Shown piece after piece: positions 1-8,936 of a DNA stretch of 64,000 nucleotides (positions are counted from its first letter, which is position 1; each line of letters begins with the position of its first letter). The translations under genes were made by a program, and so were the position numbers. The notes under the pieces are model-generated. The model searched no databases. It worked only from the letters and a program-made list of their open reading frames with translations, and was not told the DNA's origin. Source of the stretch: Streptomyces agglomeratus (lineage in GTDB: Bacteria > Actinomycetota > Actinomycetes > Streptomycetales > Streptomycetaceae); assembly GCF_001746415.1 (NCBI RefSeq), contig NZ_MEHJ01000001.1, positions 7,322,501 to 7,386,500 of the forward strand, written 5' to 3'.

Positions 1-306
1 CTTCATGGTGCTGGCGGGGGGCAGCCGGCGGTGCGCGTCCCGCGCGGCGAGCACCTCACCCGTGGCGGCGTCCGCCACCAGCCACGACAGCGCGGACACC
101 TCGCGCGGCAGGCGGGGCGCCCCCGGCCGCAGACGCACATGGGTGCCTGGACGGTGCAACAGGGCCTTGTTGACGGACGCGGGCCGGGGCGGCGGCAGCG
201 GATCGTCCCGGGTGGCCGCCGCTGCCGGTGGCGGCAGGAGGGAAACCGTACAGAGAGCGAACCCCGCACCGGCGAGAGCCCCGCGAACACTGGACCTGGT
301 GATCAT
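1..306 (-). CDS. D-alanyl-D-alanine carboxypeptidase, N-terminal part (runs off the window)
   Basis: The first 102 codons of a secreted penicillin-binding carboxypeptidase that trims the terminal D-Ala of peptidoglycan stem peptides outside the membrane. An Ala-rich signal peptide (about residues 1-36) follows a short basic start. A proline-rich linker comes next, then the block SWLVADAATGEVLAARDAH typical of the family. The last four codons are S-T-M-K, the serine SxxK motif that carries the acyl-enzyme nucleophile. The rest of the domain, with SxN and KTG motifs, would lie left of base 1. ATG at 306 is chosen because it gives a clean signal peptide, although no strong ribosome binding site precedes it. 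Confidence 0.85.
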   Translation of the reverse strand, partial: MITRSSVRGALAGAGFALCTVSLLPPPAAAATRDDPLPPPRPASVNKALLHRPGTHVRLRPGAPRLPREVSALSWLVADAATGEVLAARDAHRRLPPASTMK

Positions 307-331
307 GGCACCAGCGTAAAAACGGACCGGG

Positions 332-1105
332 TTACGCGCAGGGCCGCTGGGCCGACCGGCCGAACCCCTCCGGGTCCGCGGTGGCGCCGCTGTGACTCCG
401 GGCCACATAGACGGTGTTGGACGCCGTTCCCCCTTGCAGCGGATTGGGGAAGTCGACGACGTGCGCCCGCGCTTCCGCGAACACCTGCGCCAGGACGGAC
501 CCGAACTCCTCGTCCGGCGGATCGTTCGACCACAGGGCAAAGACGCCGCCGGGATGCAGTCGGGCGGCCAGGGCGCGCAGCCCGGCGGGAGTGTAGAGCG
601 CCGCGTGGCTCGGGTTCAGGACATGGCGCGGCGAGTGGTCGACGTCCAGCAGGACGGCATGGAACCGGCGCTCCGGCTGCTGCGGGTCCAGCCCGCCCGG
701 ATCGCCCACCATCGCGAAGAAGTCGCCCTGGACCAGCCGGCAGCGCGGATCCGACGCCAGGCCGGCGCCCAGCGGCACCAGCCCCCGCCGGTGCCAGTCG
801 ATCACCTCGCCCAGCGCGTCCACCACGACCAGCGCGCTGACGCGGGGGTCGTCCAGGACCGCGCGGGCGGTGTACCCCAGACCGAGGCCGCCCACGACGA
901 CGTCCAGTCCGGTGTCCGGCAGCTCCGCCAGGCCGAGCCGGGCCAGCGCGATCTCGCCGGCCGTGAACAGGCTGGACATCAGGAACTCGTCACCGAGCTT
1001 CACTTCGTACACATCGCCGCCCGACGCGGGATCGCGCCGCCGCCGCAGACTGATCTCGCCCAGTGGCGTCGGCCGCCAGTCGAGTTCCTCGAAACGCGCA
1101 CCCAT
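332..1105 (-). CDS. Spermidine synthase-like protein (SAM-methyltransferase fold)
   Basis: A 257-residue protein with the Rossmann core of the polyamine aminopropyltransferase/methyltransferase superfamily. GGLGLGYTARAVL is the nucleotide-binding loop, VVVDALGEVIDWH ends the second strand with an acidic residue, and DVDHSPRHVLNPSH marks the active-site region. Streptomycetes carry several such proteins annotated as spermidine synthase, and the true substrate is unproven. An ATG seven codons upstream exists, but GAGGAAAGG sits about 7-10 nt before the ATG at 1105, which decides the start. It lies downstream of RNase J on the same strand, with an 86-nt gap. Confidence 0.75.
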   Translation of the reverse strand: MGARFEELDWRPTPLGEISLRRRRDPASGGDVYEVKLGDEFLMSSLFTAGEIALARLGLAELPDTGLDVVVGGLGLGYTARAVLDDPRVSALVVVDALGEVIDWHRRGLVPLGAGLASDPRCRLVQGDFFAMVGDPGGLDPQQPERRFHAVLLDVDHSPRHVLNPSHAALYTPAGLRALAARLHPGGVFALWSNDPPDEEFGSVLAQVFAEARAHVVDFPNPLQGGTASNTVYVARSHSGATADPEGFGRSAQRPCA

Positions 1106-1191
1106 GCGCTGGCCTTTCCTCGGCACGGGCCGGAGCCCGGGGCCCGGGACGCGGTGTGCCGCGCCCCGGGAGAAACCACCGGACTCCCTGG

Positions 1192-2877
1192 TCAGGCGTC
1201 GATGATGACCGGGATGATCAGGGGCTTGCGGCGGTGGGTACGGAACGCCCAGGACGCCACCGCGCGGGCGATGAGCTGTTCGAGCTGGTGCGCGTCGCCC
1301 ACGCCTTCCTCGGCGGCCGTGGCCAGCACCTTCTCGATCACCGGGACGACCGGCTCGAAGGTGGTGTCGTCGTGGACGAAACCCCGGGCCAGGAAGTCGG
1401 GGGCCTCGGCCAGCGCCCCCGTGTCGGCGTCGACGATCGCCACGACCGTGACGACGCCTTCCTCGGCCAGGGTCAGCCGGTCCTTGAGCGATGCCTCGGT
1501 CGCGCCGCCGACCGTCATGCCGTCCACGTAGACGTAACCGGCCGGCACCTTGCCCGTGATGGAGGCGCGGCCCTTGACGAGGTCGACTACGACGCCGTCC
1601 TCGGCGATGACCACGCGGTCGGGGTCGACCCCGGTACGGATGGCGAGGTCACCGTTGGCCCGCAGGTGGCGCCACTCGCCGTGCACCGGCATGACGTGGC
1701 GGGGCTTGACGATGTTGTAGCAGTAGACAAGTTCACCGGCGCTGGCGTGCCCGGAGACGTGCACCTTGGCGTTGCCCTTGTGCACGACGTGGGCGCCCCA
1801 CCGGGTCAGTCCGTTGATCACCCGGTAGATGGCGTTCTCGTTGCCGGGGATCAGGGAACTGGCGAGCAGGACGGTGTCGCCCTTCCCGATCCGGATCATG
1901 TGGTCACGGTTGGCCATCCGGGACAGCGCGGCCATCGGCTCGCCCTGAGAACCCGTGCAGACCAGCGTGATCTTGTTGTCCGGAAGCTTCTCCAGTTCCC
2001 GCAGACTCACGATCAGTCCGGACGGGACCTTCAGGTAACCCAGCTCGCGGGCGATGCCCATGTTGCGGACCATCGACCGGCCCACGAAGGCGACCTTGCG
2101 GCCGTGCTGGTGCGCCGCGTCCAGCACCTGCTGGATGCGGTGCACGTGGCTGGCGAAGCTGGAGACGATGACCCGCCGCGGAGCGGTGCGCATGACCTGC
2201 TCGATCGCCGGGTTCAGATCGCGTTCCGACGTGGTGAAGCCGGGCACCTCGGCGTTGGTCGAGTCGGTGAGGAACAGGTCCACACCCTCCTCGCCGAGCC
2301 GGGCGAACGCCCGCAGGTCGGTGATCCGCTCGTCCAGCGGGAACTGGTCCATCTTGAAGTCGCCGGTGTGCAGCACCATCCCCGCGCCCGTACGGATCGC
2401 GATCGCGAGGCTGTCCGGGATGGAGTGGTTGACCGCGACGAACTCGCAGTCGAAGGGGCCGAGACTCCGCCGGTCGCCCTCGCGCACCCGCGTGGTGCGC
2501 GGCCTGATGCCGTGCTCCTTGAGCTTGGCTTCGAGGAAGGCCAGGGTCAGCTTCGAGCCGACGACCGGAATGTCGGACCGTTCGCGCAGCAGGTACGGAA
2601 CGCCGCCGATGTGGTCTTCGTGGCCATGGGTCAGCACCACCGCGACGACATCGTCCAGGCGGTCGCGGATCGACGTGAAGTCGGGAAGGATCACGTCCAC
2701 CCCGGGCTGGGTCTCCTCGGGGAACAGCACGCCGCAGTCGACGATGAGCAGTTTGCCTGCGTACTCAAAGACGGTCATGTTGCGGCCGATCTCCCCGAGG
2801 CCGCCGAGGGCGACGACCCTCAGCCCTCCGTCGGGCAGGGGAGGGGCGGCTTTTAGTTCGGGATGCGGATGGCTCAT
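1192..2877 (-). CDS. rnj: Ribonuclease J
   Basis: A 561-residue metallo-beta-lactamase/beta-CASP ribonuclease, which in this family has 5'-3' exo- and endonuclease activity in rRNA and mRNA processing. The zinc-binding THGHEDHIGG motif lies near residue 80 and HTGDFKMD near 170. Beta-CASP motifs include DSTNAE, SSFASHVHR and VSGHAS, and MPVHGEWRHL is followed by the C-terminal region. The length equals the usual Streptomyces enzyme. ATG at 2877 has no good ribosome binding site nearby, so the mRNA may be leaderless or nearly so. It is not next to dapA, where the Streptomyces copy usually sits, so it may be a relocated or second copy. Confidence 0.92.
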   Translation of the reverse strand: MSHPHPELKAAPPLPDGGLRVVALGGLGEIGRNMTVFEYAGKLLIVDCGVLFPEETQPGVDVILPDFTSIRDRLDDVVAVVLTHGHEDHIGGVPYLLRERSDIPVVGSKLTLAFLEAKLKEHGIRPRTTRVREGDRRSLGPFDCEFVAVNHSIPDSLAIAIRTGAGMVLHTGDFKMDQFPLDERITDLRAFARLGEEGVDLFLTDSTNAEVPGFTTSERDLNPAIEQVMRTAPRRVIVSSFASHVHRIQQVLDAAHQHGRKVAFVGRSMVRNMGIARELGYLKVPSGLIVSLRELEKLPDNKITLVCTGSQGEPMAALSRMANRDHMIRIGKGDTVLLASSLIPGNENAIYRVINGLTRWGAHVVHKGNAKVHVSGHASAGELVYCYNIVKPRHVMPVHGEWRHLRANGDLAIRTGVDPDRVVIAEDGVVVDLVKGRASITGKVPAGYVYVDGMTVGGATEASLKDRLTLAEEGVVTVVAIVDADTGALAEAPDFLARGFVHDDTTFEPVVPVIEKVLATAAEEGVGDAHQLEQLIARAVASWAFRTHRRKPLIIPVIIDA

Positions 2878-3339
2878 AGCTTGTGACGTTACCGGAGGCT
2901 CCGCCGTAGATTCTTTACGGGTTCACCCAGCAGGTTCAGCGGAACACCCGAAGTGAGGCGACGGGCGCGCGCGCGGGCCCGGACCGGCGTGATCCGGCCA
3001 CAGGTTCCGCGCGGAGCCCCGGTGGCCCGCCCCGCCACGGACGGCGGGGCCGTCCGGCGGGCCCGGCCCGGTTCCCTGCCTGATCGGCGCCCGCAAGTCG
3101 GCGAATGGTACGAAGGAGTTCGCTCCTTTGGTCATACCGGTGGTCCGCCGCTCATGGGGCACATGATGCGGTACGGAGCCCGCTGCCGTCGATCAATCGG
3201 GTGATGGCCGCGGCCCGGCTTTCACCGGCCGAGGGCACCGTGCTTATATTTGCCGCACGGCAACAATCGAACGGAGCAGGAATCATCCCGGCCGGCCGCG
3301 AGGCGCTCGTCGTCGGTGGGGGGCGTGAAGGGAAGTCTT
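2878..3339. other. Intergenic region between RNase J and the stressosome operon
   Basis: No gene is supported here. The region holds the divergent promoter zone of RNase J and the rsbR operon. At 3113-3128 the arms AAGGAG and CTCCTT flank a TTCG tetraloop, a compact and very stable RNA hairpin. The predicted rsbR promoter (3221-3250) is listed separately. The left part is a simple GC-rich tract. Confidence 0.5.
3221..3250 (+). promoter_or_regulatory. Predicted promoter of the stressosome operon
   Basis: TTCACC at 3221-3226 and TATATT at 3245-3250 are separated by 18 bp, in the style of a vegetative sigma-70 promoter. It is the only strongly AT-rich hexamer upstream of the operon. The predicted transcript starts near 3257, giving a leader of about 80 nt before the GTG at 3340. 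This is inference from sequence only. Confidence 0.4.
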
Positions 3340-4230
3340 GTGAGCAGCAGTGAAACGGCCGCCCGGGAGTGCGTCGCCTCCGCCGTGCGGGGACGCGTCG
3401 AAGAGATAGCCGACCGGTGGGTCCAGTTGCAGGCGCGCCAGTCCGGCGGCGGTCACCCAGTGGACGAGAGCGAGCTGCGCGAGGAGGCCGACACCCTGGT
3501 CGCAGCCCTGGTCGCGGGCCTCGACAGCGCACTGCCGACCGACCGGATCGTGACCTCGCACGCCGATCTGCACCGCGAGGTGACCCGGCTGTCGTTGCGC
3601 AGGGCGCGGGGCGGTGAGTCCCCGACGGCCACCTCGCTGGCGGTTCTCGCCCTCAAGGAGGCGTTGCTGGAGGCCGTGCAGGAGACCACGCAGGAGAGTG
3701 CGCAGGAGAGTGCGCAGCTGTTCTCGGCGGCCTTGCTGATCAACCGGCTGCTGGACGCGGCAGGGGCGCTGTCCTTCGACACGTACGTCGAGGGACGGGA
3801 GGAGATCATCCGCAGGCAGAGCAGGCAGCTGCTGGAGCTGTCGACGCCCGTGGTCCGGCTGTGGCGGCAGGTTCTGGGCGTACCGCTCATCGGCACGCTG
3901 GACACGGCGCGTACGCAGGTGGTGATGGAGAACCTGCTCCAGGCCATTCAGGACCAGGAGGCGACGGTCGCGATCATCGACATCACGGGCGTGCCGACGG
4001 TGGACACCGCGGTGGCGCAGCACCTGATGCAGACCGTCAACGCCGTACGGCTCATGGGTGCGGACTGCATCATCAGCGGCATCCGGCCGCCGATCGCGCA
4101 GACTATCGCGCAGCTCGGCATCGACTTGTCCACCATCATGACGCGGGCCACCCTCTCCGACGCACTGTCCGAGGCGGTCAAACTCACCGCGGGCTCCCTG
4201 CCCGCGCCCGACGGACCGGTCGCGCGATGA
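3340..4230 (+). CDS. rsbR: RsbR-type stressosome scaffold/sensor (STAS domain)
   Basis: A 296-residue stressosome co-antagonist. The N-terminal part (about 1-165) is helical, like the non-haem globin-like sensor domain of RsbR proteins. The C-terminal STAS domain (about 180-285) contains IDITGVPTVDTAVAQHL and SGIRPPIAQTIAQLGIDL, which keep the two threonine positions phosphorylated by RsbT in Bacillus RsbRA. GTG at 3340 is preceded by GAAGGGAAG at a short distance, better than the in-frame ATG further up. It starts a run of five overlapping genes and should form the mixed RsbR/RsbS shell that holds RsbT until stress. Confidence 0.85.
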   Translation: MSSSETAARECVASAVRGRVEEIADRWVQLQARQSGGGHPVDESELREEADTLVAALVAGLDSALPTDRIVTSHADLHREVTRLSLRRARGGESPTATSLAVLALKEALLEAVQETTQESAQESAQLFSAALLINRLLDAAGALSFDTYVEGREEIIRRQSRQLLELSTPVVRLWRQVLGVPLIGTLDTARTQVVMENLLQAIQDQEATVAIIDITGVPTVDTAVAQHLMQTVNAVRLMGADCIISGIRPPIAQTIAQLGIDLSTIMTRATLSDALSEAVKLTAGSLPAPDGPVAR

Positions 4231-4637
4231 GCGGGCGGCCGTCCACCGGCGTGCCCATCCTGCGGCTGGGTGACGTCCTGCTCACGGGGCTGTTGAACGA
4301 GCTGGACGACAAGGCCGCCCTGGCCTTCACCCACGAACTCACGGAGCGCGTCTCGGCCGACGGGGCACGCGGGGTCCTGATCGACATCTCCCGGCTGGAG
4401 ATCATCGACTCCTTCGTCGCGCGCACCTTGATGGAACTGACCATGATGGCCAGACTCCTGGGAGCGCGGGTGATCGTGGCCGGGATGCGGCCTCCCGTAG
4501 CCATCACTCTGGTCGAACTCGGCATCGAACTCGTCGGTGTGGAAACCGCCCTGAACGCAGAGCAAGGCATGGCCGTTCTGGGCTGGCACCAAAGTCCGCA
4601 GCCCCCGGAAGGGGCCCACCGTGACTCAACTCGCTAA
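4227..4637 (+). CDS. rsbS: RsbS-type stressosome protein (single STAS domain)
   Basis: A 136-residue STAS protein that in known stressosomes forms the core and sequesters RsbT. It opens with VPILRLGDVLLTGLLNEL, typical of RsbS. DISRLEIIDSFVARTL carries the serine at the position phosphorylated by RsbT. Its ATG overlaps the rsbR stop as ATGA, and its last 17 nt overlap the start of rsbT, so translation is probably coupled. Confidence 0.88.
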   Translation: MSGRPSTGVPILRLGDVLLTGLLNELDDKAALAFTHELTERVSADGARGVLIDISRLEIIDSFVARTLMELTMMARLLGARVIVAGMRPPVAITLVELGIELVGVETALNAEQGMAVLGWHQSPQPPEGAHRDSTR

Positions 4638-5100
4638 CACCGCCACCACGGCTCCACTCCGCGACGGCCGGCCCGAACGGGCGGACGCCACCCCCGCGGA
4701 GCCTGTCGCACGAGTGGTACTGGCCACGGAGGAGGATCTGCTGGCGGTCCGCCACGCGGTGCGCGCGGCCACGCTCGAAGCCGGTTTCGGCATCGTCGAT
4801 CAGACGCGGGTGGTGACCGCCGCCAGTGAACTGGCGCGCAACGCCTACATCCACGGCGGGGGAGGGACGCTGACCATCGAGTACCCGCGCCGCCGCGGTG
4901 CGAAAGGGCTGCGGCTGACCATATGTGACGAAGGGCCCGGCATCCCCGATGTGGACGCCGCGCTGGTCGACGGCTTCACGACCGGGGCGGGGCTCGGCCA
5001 TGGCCTGGGCGGCGCCCGCCGGCTGATGGACGACTTCGAAGTGCGCACGCAGCCGGGCGCCGGAACGACCGTGATCGCGACCCGCTGGGTGGACCGGTGA
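4621..5100 (+). CDS. rsbT: RsbT-type serine kinase (HATPase)
   Basis: A 159-residue GHKL-ATPase switch kinase. SELARNAYIHGGGG is the N box, CDEGPGIPD the G1 box and GLGHGLGGARRLMDDF the G2 region. In the family it phosphorylates RsbR and RsbS, leaves the stressosome and activates an RsbU-type phosphatase. The GTG start at 4621 lies inside the end of rsbS, with GGAAGGGGCC just upstream. The first 30 residues are a poorly conserved extension. Confidence 0.88.
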   Translation: MTQLANTATTAPLRDGRPERADATPAEPVARVVLATEEDLLAVRHAVRAATLEAGFGIVDQTRVVTAASELARNAYIHGGGGTLTIEYPRRRGAKGLRLTICDEGPGIPDVDAALVDGFTTGAGLGHGLGGARRLMDDFEVRTQPGAGTTVIATRWVDR

Positions 5101-6113
5101 CGCGTCCGGTCGCGCTGCCGACCGCACTGGTACGCATCGATCACTACAGCGCCGTACACCTGGCCGCGGCGACCGCCCGGTCGGTCGCCCAGCGGTGCGG
5201 GCTTCCCGGTGCGATGCCCGACCGGGCGGCGGTCCTCGCCTCGGAACTGGCCAGCAATCTCGACAAGCACGCCAAGGACGGCGCGCTCTACATCCAGCCG
5301 CTGCCGCTGGGGGCCGGTCTGGAGGTTCTCGCGGCGGACCGGGGTCCGGGCATGCCGGAGCTGGGGCGCTGCCTCGCCGACGGTTACACCACGACCGGCA
5401 CGCTGGGCGCCGGGCTGGGAGCGGTGAGCCGTATCGCGACGGAGTTCACCATCCGCACCCGGGTCGGCGTCGGCACACTGGTCGGCGCGCGGCTGGCGCT
5501 GCCCGGCCAGCCGCAGCCGGTGTGCCGGGACGCCGGGCTCATCTCGCTGCCCGCCGACGGCGAGCAGGACTGCGGCGACGCGGGCGCCGTCGTCGAGGAC
5601 GGCGAACGCCGCACTGCGATGGTCGTCGACGGGCTCGGGCACGGCCCCCGTGCCGCCGACGCCGCACAGGTCGCCCTGCGGGCGTTCGCCGCCGCGCCGC
5701 CGGACCAGCCGCTGTCCCAACTCCTCGCCGCGCTGCACCGGGCGCTGCGCCACACCCGCGGCGCCGCCGTCGGCCTCCTGCGCCTGTACGCGGCACACGC
5801 CGAGTACTGCGGGATCGGCAACGTCCGCGCCCTGACCGTCTCGCCGCAGGGTGTCCACCACCGGCTGACCGCCCAGCCCGGTGTGGTCGGCTGGAAGATG
5901 CCCGCCCCCTGGACCCACACCATCCCCCTGCCCACCGGAACCACCGCCGTACTCCACAGCGACGGCATCACTCCCCAGTGGGCACAAGCCCCTTCCCCCT
6001 TCCTGCTGCGTCTGCCGCCCCCGCTGCTCGTCACCAACGTCGCCCACGCCCACCGTTCCGGCCGCGACGACGCCACCGTCCTCGCCGTCAAGCCCCAGCA
6101 AGAGTTCCGATGA
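5097..6113 (+). CDS. HATPase-PP2C fusion (RsbT-like plus RsbX-like SpoIIE phosphatase)
   Basis: A 338-residue fusion. Residues about 15-135 form a second RsbT-like ATPase with ELASNLDKHA (N box), ADRGPGMPEL (G1) and TLGAGLGAVSRI (G2). Residues about 150-335 are a PP2C-type domain with VVDGLGHGPRAADAA as the metal-binding motif and GRDDATVLAV at the end. RsbX in Bacillus resets the stressosome by removing phosphates from RsbR and RsbS, so this protein may pair a kinase-like and a resetting activity. GTGA overlap with rsbT and ATGA overlap with the next gene place it firmly in the operon. Confidence 0.82.
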   Translation: MTRPVALPTALVRIDHYSAVHLAAATARSVAQRCGLPGAMPDRAAVLASELASNLDKHAKDGALYIQPLPLGAGLEVLAADRGPGMPELGRCLADGYTTTGTLGAGLGAVSRIATEFTIRTRVGVGTLVGARLALPGQPQPVCRDAGLISLPADGEQDCGDAGAVVEDGERRTAMVVDGLGHGPRAADAAQVALRAFAAAPPDQPLSQLLAALHRALRHTRGAAVGLLRLYAAHAEYCGIGNVRALTVSPQGVHHRLTAQPGVVGWKMPAPWTHTIPLPTGTTAVLHSDGITPQWAQAPSPFLLRLPPPLLVTNVAHAHRSGRDDATVLAVKPQQEFR

Positions 6114-7507
6114 CCGACAGTCTTTTCCGTACGCTGCCGTCCCTGCGCCGGGCTGTGCGCCGCCTCGCGCGCGAACACCGGCTGCCGCCGGAAGTCAGGG
6201 CGCGCCTCGTGCTGTCCGTGAGCGACCTGGCCGCCGACGAGTTCCGGACCGGCCGGCCGGTCGAGCTGAGCGTCGCGCCGGAACCGGGCGGGGAGGCGGG
6301 CGCGGGGAGGGCTGCGGAGAGGGACACGGGCGGCGCGGGTGGCACTTCGCCCGACACGGAAACGGACCCGGACACCGGCTCCACCGCCCTGACCGTCACC
6401 CTGCGCTTCCCGCACGGGTCCGGTCCGCTCGTCACCGCCGGTCTGCCCCTGCCCGCCACGGAACCGGCGGGTGACGCCGTCACCTGGCGGATCTCCGCTC
6501 CCGCCCAGAGAGACCGCACCGGCTCCGGACCGCTCCCGAACGGCAGCGACGGCAGCCGGCCCGACGAGCCTTCTCCGGACGGCGCCGGCCTCTCGGCAGA
6601 GGTCCGGGCGGTCGAAGAAGAGCTCCGCGCGGCTCTCGCCCAGACCGACGGCCTCGTCGCGGAACACCGCCGTCTCAAGCACGAGCTCGCCGAGACCAAC
6701 GCGGGCGTCCTCGCCCTCTACGTACAACTGGAGGAACGCGACGAACAGTTGCGCAAGGCCCACGGCCAGATCCTCCAAGAGCTCGAAGACGCCCTGCGCC
6801 CGCCGCCGCTCACCATCGACGGTCTGGAACTCGCCGTCCACTACGCGCCGGCCGACCCCAACGCCCCCACCGGCGGAGACCTCTACGACTGGTTCCCGCT
6901 CCCCGACGGCACCCTGCACATCACCGTCGTCGACGCGCTCGGACACGGCGTACGCAGCACGCGCAGCGCCCTCAACGTGACCCACGCGGTACGCACGCTG
7001 GCCCTCGAAGGCCATCCGCTGAAGTTGATCCTGGCCCGTACGCACGAGATCCTCATGCCGCTGGACCCCGAGCTGATGGCGACCGTCCTCCTCGCCAGGC
7101 TGGACCCGGCCACCGGAGAGCTTCAGCTGGCCAACGGCAGCCATCCGCCCGCCCTCCTCGTCCGGTCCGGCAGCGGCGACGCGCGCTTCCTCGAACTGCG
7201 CGGCAGGGGCATCGGCTACCCGCTGCCCGGGAGCGAGGAGATCCTGCGGGCCCGCATCGACCCGGGCGACCTGCTCATCCTCTACACCGACGGACTCACC
7301 GAGAGCCGCAGGGACCCCACCGAAGGTGAGGTCCGCCTCATCGAGGCAACGCGCCGGCACGCGTCGAAACCGCTGGGCGAGATCCCCGCGGCTATCGCCG
7401 CCGACATGCACACGGTCGTCCTCCACCCCGACGACACCCTCGCCCTGGCCATCCGTCTCACCGACCGCTCCCCGTGGGCGCGACCTACGGCAGAAAACGG
7501 AACCTGA
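6110..7507 (+). CDS. RsbU-like PP2C phosphatase with coiled coil
   Basis: A 465-residue serine phosphatase that likely ends the stressosome cascade by dephosphorylating an anti-anti-sigma factor. The N-terminal 50 residues (LRRAVRRLAREHRLPPEVRARL) resemble the start of an RsbT/RsbW ATPase domain without its motifs. A low-complexity linker follows. A coiled coil (about 190-255) with AETNAGVLALYVQLEERDEQL leads into the SpoIIE-type PP2C domain (about 260-455). That domain contains GGDLYDWF, VVDALGHGVRS, LYTDGLTESR and HPDDTLALAI, all expected metal-binding positions. ATG at 6110 overlaps the previous stop. Confidence 0.85.
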   Translation: MTDSLFRTLPSLRRAVRRLAREHRLPPEVRARLVLSVSDLAADEFRTGRPVELSVAPEPGGEAGAGRAAERDTGGAGGTSPDTETDPDTGSTALTVTLRFPHGSGPLVTAGLPLPATEPAGDAVTWRISAPAQRDRTGSGPLPNGSDGSRPDEPSPDGAGLSAEVRAVEEELRAALAQTDGLVAEHRRLKHELAETNAGVLALYVQLEERDEQLRKAHGQILQELEDALRPPPLTIDGLELAVHYAPADPNAPTGGDLYDWFPLPDGTLHITVVDALGHGVRSTRSALNVTHAVRTLALEGHPLKLILARTHEILMPLDPELMATVLLARLDPATGELQLANGSHPPALLVRSGSGDARFLELRGRGIGYPLPGSEEILRARIDPGDLLILYTDGLTESRRDPTEGEVRLIEATRRHASKPLGEIPAAIAADMHTVVLHPDDTLALAIRLTDRSPWARPTAENGT

Positions 7508-7712
7508 GTATCCTCATCCGGTCCACGGGAAGGATCCACGGGAAGGAGACGTCAACGGGAGCGTTCACCGCCGCGCCCCGGCACTGTCGTGCCCGCACGA
7601 CGCTGTCGGTCCGAACGAGTACGCCCCGCACGGTCCGCTACCGGGACCGTGCCCTTCTGCGATTGGGACAAGTCCCTTGCCTGCACGTTCGATGCCACCG
7701 GAGAGGTCCTCG

Positions 7713-8936
7713 GTGGACGCGCCGACCCCTGCCGCCGCCGCGGCCCCCGGGATGGCGCCCCCGCCGCTGACCGCCCGCGAAATCTCGCTCGTACGCGCCG
7801 GTCTGGCGGTGGTCGAGCCCCACGCGGCCGACCTGACGGTCTACTTCTACACCATTCTCTTCGCCCGCTACCCGCAAGTAAGGGAACTTTTCCCGGACAA
7901 CATGGACGGGCAGCGCGACAGGCTCCTACGCGGCCTGCTCCGGATCGTCGACCTCGTCGACGATCCGGAGAACCTCGTCCGCTTCTGCACCCTCCTCGGA
8001 CGTGACCACCGGAAGTTCGGCGCGCTCGAAGGGCATTACCCCGCCGTCGGCGAGTGCCTCCTTGACTCCCTGGCCCGCTACGCAGGCGCCGCGTGGACCG
8101 CGGAGGTCGAAGCCGCCTGGAGCCGCGCCTACACCACCGCGGCGCGGGTGATGATGCTGGCCGCCGCGGACGACACCCGGCTGCGCCCCGCCACCTGGGC
8201 GGCGCAGATAGTCCGGCACGAGCACCACGGCCACGGCATCGCCGAGATCACGGTCCGCACGGACGTCCCCTACGCGTACGAGGCGGGCCAGTACGTGAGT
8301 ATGCAGACGCCGTGGCAGCGCAGGGCCTGGCGGCAGTACTCGCCGGCCAACGCGCCCCGGGCGGACTCCTCGCTCACCTTCCACATCCGTGCCGTGCCCG
8401 GTGGCCGGGTGAGCAATGCCCTGGTGCACCGTGCCGCCGTCGGCGACATCGTCACGCTCGGCCCGCCCCAGGGCGACATGACGCTCGCGGCGGCAGGCGA
8501 CCGCGACCTGGTGTGCGTCGCGGGCGGAACCGGCCTCGCTCCGATCCGCGCCCTCCTGGAGCAGGCGGCCCTCAGCGACATGCGACGTTATGTCGACCTC
8601 TTCGTGGGAGCCCGTACCGCGGAAGAGCTCTACGGCCTGGACGACATGCTGCGGATGGCGCAGCGTCACTACTGGCTCTCCGTTCGGGCCGCCGTGTCGC
8701 ACCAGCACATCGCCGGCCGTGAGGGCACCCTGCCGCAGGTGTTGCGCGAGTTCGGACCCTGGGGGCAGCATGAGGCCTTCCTCTGCGGGCCGCCCGGCAT
8801 GGTCACCGCGGCCGCCCGGATCCTGCGGAACGACGGAGTGCCCGAGGCACGCATCCACCACGACCCGCTCACCGATCCCGTCCTGACGGCTCCCCTCGCA
8901 CCTTCCCGACACCAGCCCGAGAGCGAATACCTGTGA
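7713..8936 (+). CDS. hmp: Flavohemoprotein (nitric oxide dioxygenase type)
   Basis: A 407-residue globin/FAD/NAD protein. Family members oxidise NO to nitrate with O2 and NAD(P)H in the cytoplasm. The globin domain (about 20-160) has FYTILF with the distal tyrosine and LGRDHRKFGALEGHYPAVG with the proximal histidine. WRQYSPAN is the FAD-binding RxYS motif. GGTGLAPIRALL and FLCGPPGMV belong to the NAD domain. GTG at 7713 is chosen because GGAGAGG lies 7 nt upstream; an ATG at 7692 is in frame but has no site. It overlaps the next gene by 4 nt. It follows the stressosome operon after 205 nt. Confidence 0.88.
   Translation: MDAPTPAAAAAPGMAPPPLTAREISLVRAGLAVVEPHAADLTVYFYTILFARYPQVRELFPDNMDGQRDRLLRGLLRIVDLVDDPENLVRFCTLLGRDHRKFGALEGHYPAVGECLLDSLARYAGAAWTAEVEAAWSRAYTTAARVMMLAAADDTRLRPATWAAQIVRHEHHGHGIAEITVRTDVPYAYEAGQYVSMQTPWQRRAWRQYSPANAPRADSSLTFHIRAVPGGRVSNALVHRAAVGDIVTLGPPQGDMTLAAAGDRDLVCVAGGTGLAPIRALLEQAALSDMRRYVDLFVGARTAEELYGLDDMLRMAQRHYWLSVRAAVSHQHIAGREGTLPQVLREFGPWGQHEAFLCGPPGMVTAAARILRNDGVPEARIHHDPLTDPVLTAPLAPSRHQPESEYL

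Noticed and set aside
1063..2856. Long open frame opposite RNase J (597 codons)
   Set aside because: It mirrors a certain gene, has low-complexity composition and no binding site; such antisense frames are expected in GC-rich DNA.
7589..7712. Small gene upstream of the flavohemoprotein (frame with VPFCDWDKSLACTFDATGEV)
   Set aside because: No ribosome site, and its right part is the flavohemoprotein gene read out of frame.
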